Below, piece after piece: positions 4,616 to 5,305 of a stretch of DNA of 5,305 bases (position 1 is the stretch's first letter; each line of letters starts with the position of its first letter). The stretch comes from Candidatus Omnitrophota bacterium (lineage in GTDB: Bacteria; Omnitrophota; Gorgyraeia; Tantalellales; Tantalellaceae). Location of the stretch: positions 1-5,305 of the forward strand of contig JAQUNB010000109.1 in NCBI GenBank assembly GCA_028717825.1, written 5' to 3'. The translations under genes were made by a program, and so were the position numbers. The notes beneath the pieces are model-generated. The model had not been told where the DNA came from and did no database searches. It saw only the letters and a program-made list of their open reading frames with translations.

Positions 4616-5305
4616 TTAGCCTATCTCTTTCAATATTTTTCCCGCGGCCTCAAGCGGATCAGCCGCCGCTATCACGGGCCGTCCGACGACGATGTAATCG
4701 GCTCCGGCGGATACCGCCTCGCGCGGAGTGAGTATCCTTTTCTGGTCATCCTGCGAGGCCCATGCCGGGCGGATACCAGGCGTAACAACTAAAAAATCTT
4801 TTCCGGCTTTTTTCTTGATCTCTCCCGCTTCTTTCGCGGACGCGACAACGCCGTCAAGCCCGGCTTTTTTAGCCAAAAGCGCGAGGGCCGTCACTTTATC
4901 GAAAATGGTTCCGGTCATGCCGAGCTCTTTCATTTCCTTTTCATCCATACTTGTAAGCATCGTAACGCCCAAAAGTAAAGGTTTCTTCTCGCTTCCCGCT
5001 TTCGCGGCTCCCTCTACCGCCGCCTTCATCATTTTTTCGCCGCCTAGACAGTGAAAATTCATCATGAAAACATTTTTTTGGGCCGCCGCGTATGCGGCGT
5101 TTTTCACGGTGTTCGGGATATCATGAAATTTTAAGTCCAGGAAAACTTTTTTCCCCAGAGAATCCAGTTTATCCAGTAAAATTTGACCGAACGCCGTAAA
5201 CGGCGCTATCCCGACCTTGAACACGTCGATTTCAGGCGAGAGCGTGTCGATAAGTTTTAGCGCTTCTTCTTTTGTGTCCACATCAAGCGCGATTATGAGT
5301 CTGTC
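4616..5305 (-). CDS. pyrF: Orotidine 5'-phosphate decarboxylase (5' end outside window)
   Basis: Removes CO2 from OMP to give UMP, the last step of de novo pyrimidine synthesis, in the cytoplasm. The 229 visible residues begin DRLIIALDVDTKEEA, the usual beginning of the family, so only a few codons are missing past the right edge. The catalytic set is complete: K30 in FKVG, then D57, K59 and D62 in LDLKFHDIPNT (56-66). TPGIRP (175-180) and VVGRPVI (206-212) provide the phosphate-binding part of the TIM barrel. The GTG at 5281 is not a credible start because the conserved ALDVD strand lies upstream of it. pyrE follows on the same strand. The promoter is not in the window. Confidence 0.96.
   Translation of the reverse strand, partial: DRLIIALDVDTKEEALKLIDTLSPEIDVFKVGIAPFTAFGQILLDKLDSLGKKVFLDLKFHDIPNTVKNAAYAAAQKNVFMMNFHCLGGEKMMKAAVEGAAKAGSEKKPLLLGVTMLTSMDEKEMKELGMTGTIFDKVTALALLAKKAGLDGVVASAKEAGEIKKKAGKDFLVVTPGIRPAWASQDDQKRILTPREAVSAGADYIVVGRPVIAAADPLEAAGKILKEIG

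Noticed and set aside
5279..5281. GTG at 5281 as the start of pyrF
   Set aside because: The conserved DRLIIALDV beginning of the family lies in frame upstream and reaches the window edge.

Overview
The window holds four genes, all on the minus strand, so transcription runs from high to low coordinates. It looks like a bacterial chromosome fragment of moderate GC content. In order of transcription the genes are pyrF (its first codons lie past the right edge), pyrE, rsmI, and a long gene for a secreted, internally repetitive protein that runs off the left edge.

The sequence does not name the organism. There are no phage, plasmid or transposase genes. Sigma70-type promoter elements, Shine-Dalgarno sites and a Sec-type signal peptide point to an ordinary bacterium. 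Intergenic gaps crowded with palindromes and short degenerate repeats, beside a very long secreted repeat protein, recall uncultured candidate-phylum genomes such as Omnitrophota. That is a low-confidence impression.

Right half (2901-5305): pyrF and pyrE encode orotidine-5'-phosphate decarboxylase and orotate phosphoribosyltransferase, the last two steps of de novo UMP synthesis (orotate to OMP, then OMP to UMP). rsmI follows and encodes the 16S rRNA 2'-O-methyltransferase for C1402, in a short form. The genes are co-oriented but separated by 181 and 277 bp. Those gaps are filled with near-perfect hairpin palindromes, most starting TGTAGGG, and one ATTGCGAGG...GCAATCTCG element.

Middle (2464-2900): a 437-bp non-coding gap. 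It carries two inverted blocks of GACGA-type heptamers, a C8 tract, short direct repeats, a 7-bp palindrome and a strong candidate sigma70 promoter (TTGGAC, 17 bp, TATAAT) for the leftmost gene.

Left (1-2463): an uninterrupted reading frame of 821 codons with no stop before the left edge. The product has a signal peptide, a unique N-terminal domain and two homologous modules. Each module starts with the same 15-residue Gly/Asp-rich segment and continues into about 43-residue helical repeats with a D-K/R-T-G-x-Y signature. I do not recognise the family. It is the most novel item in the window.
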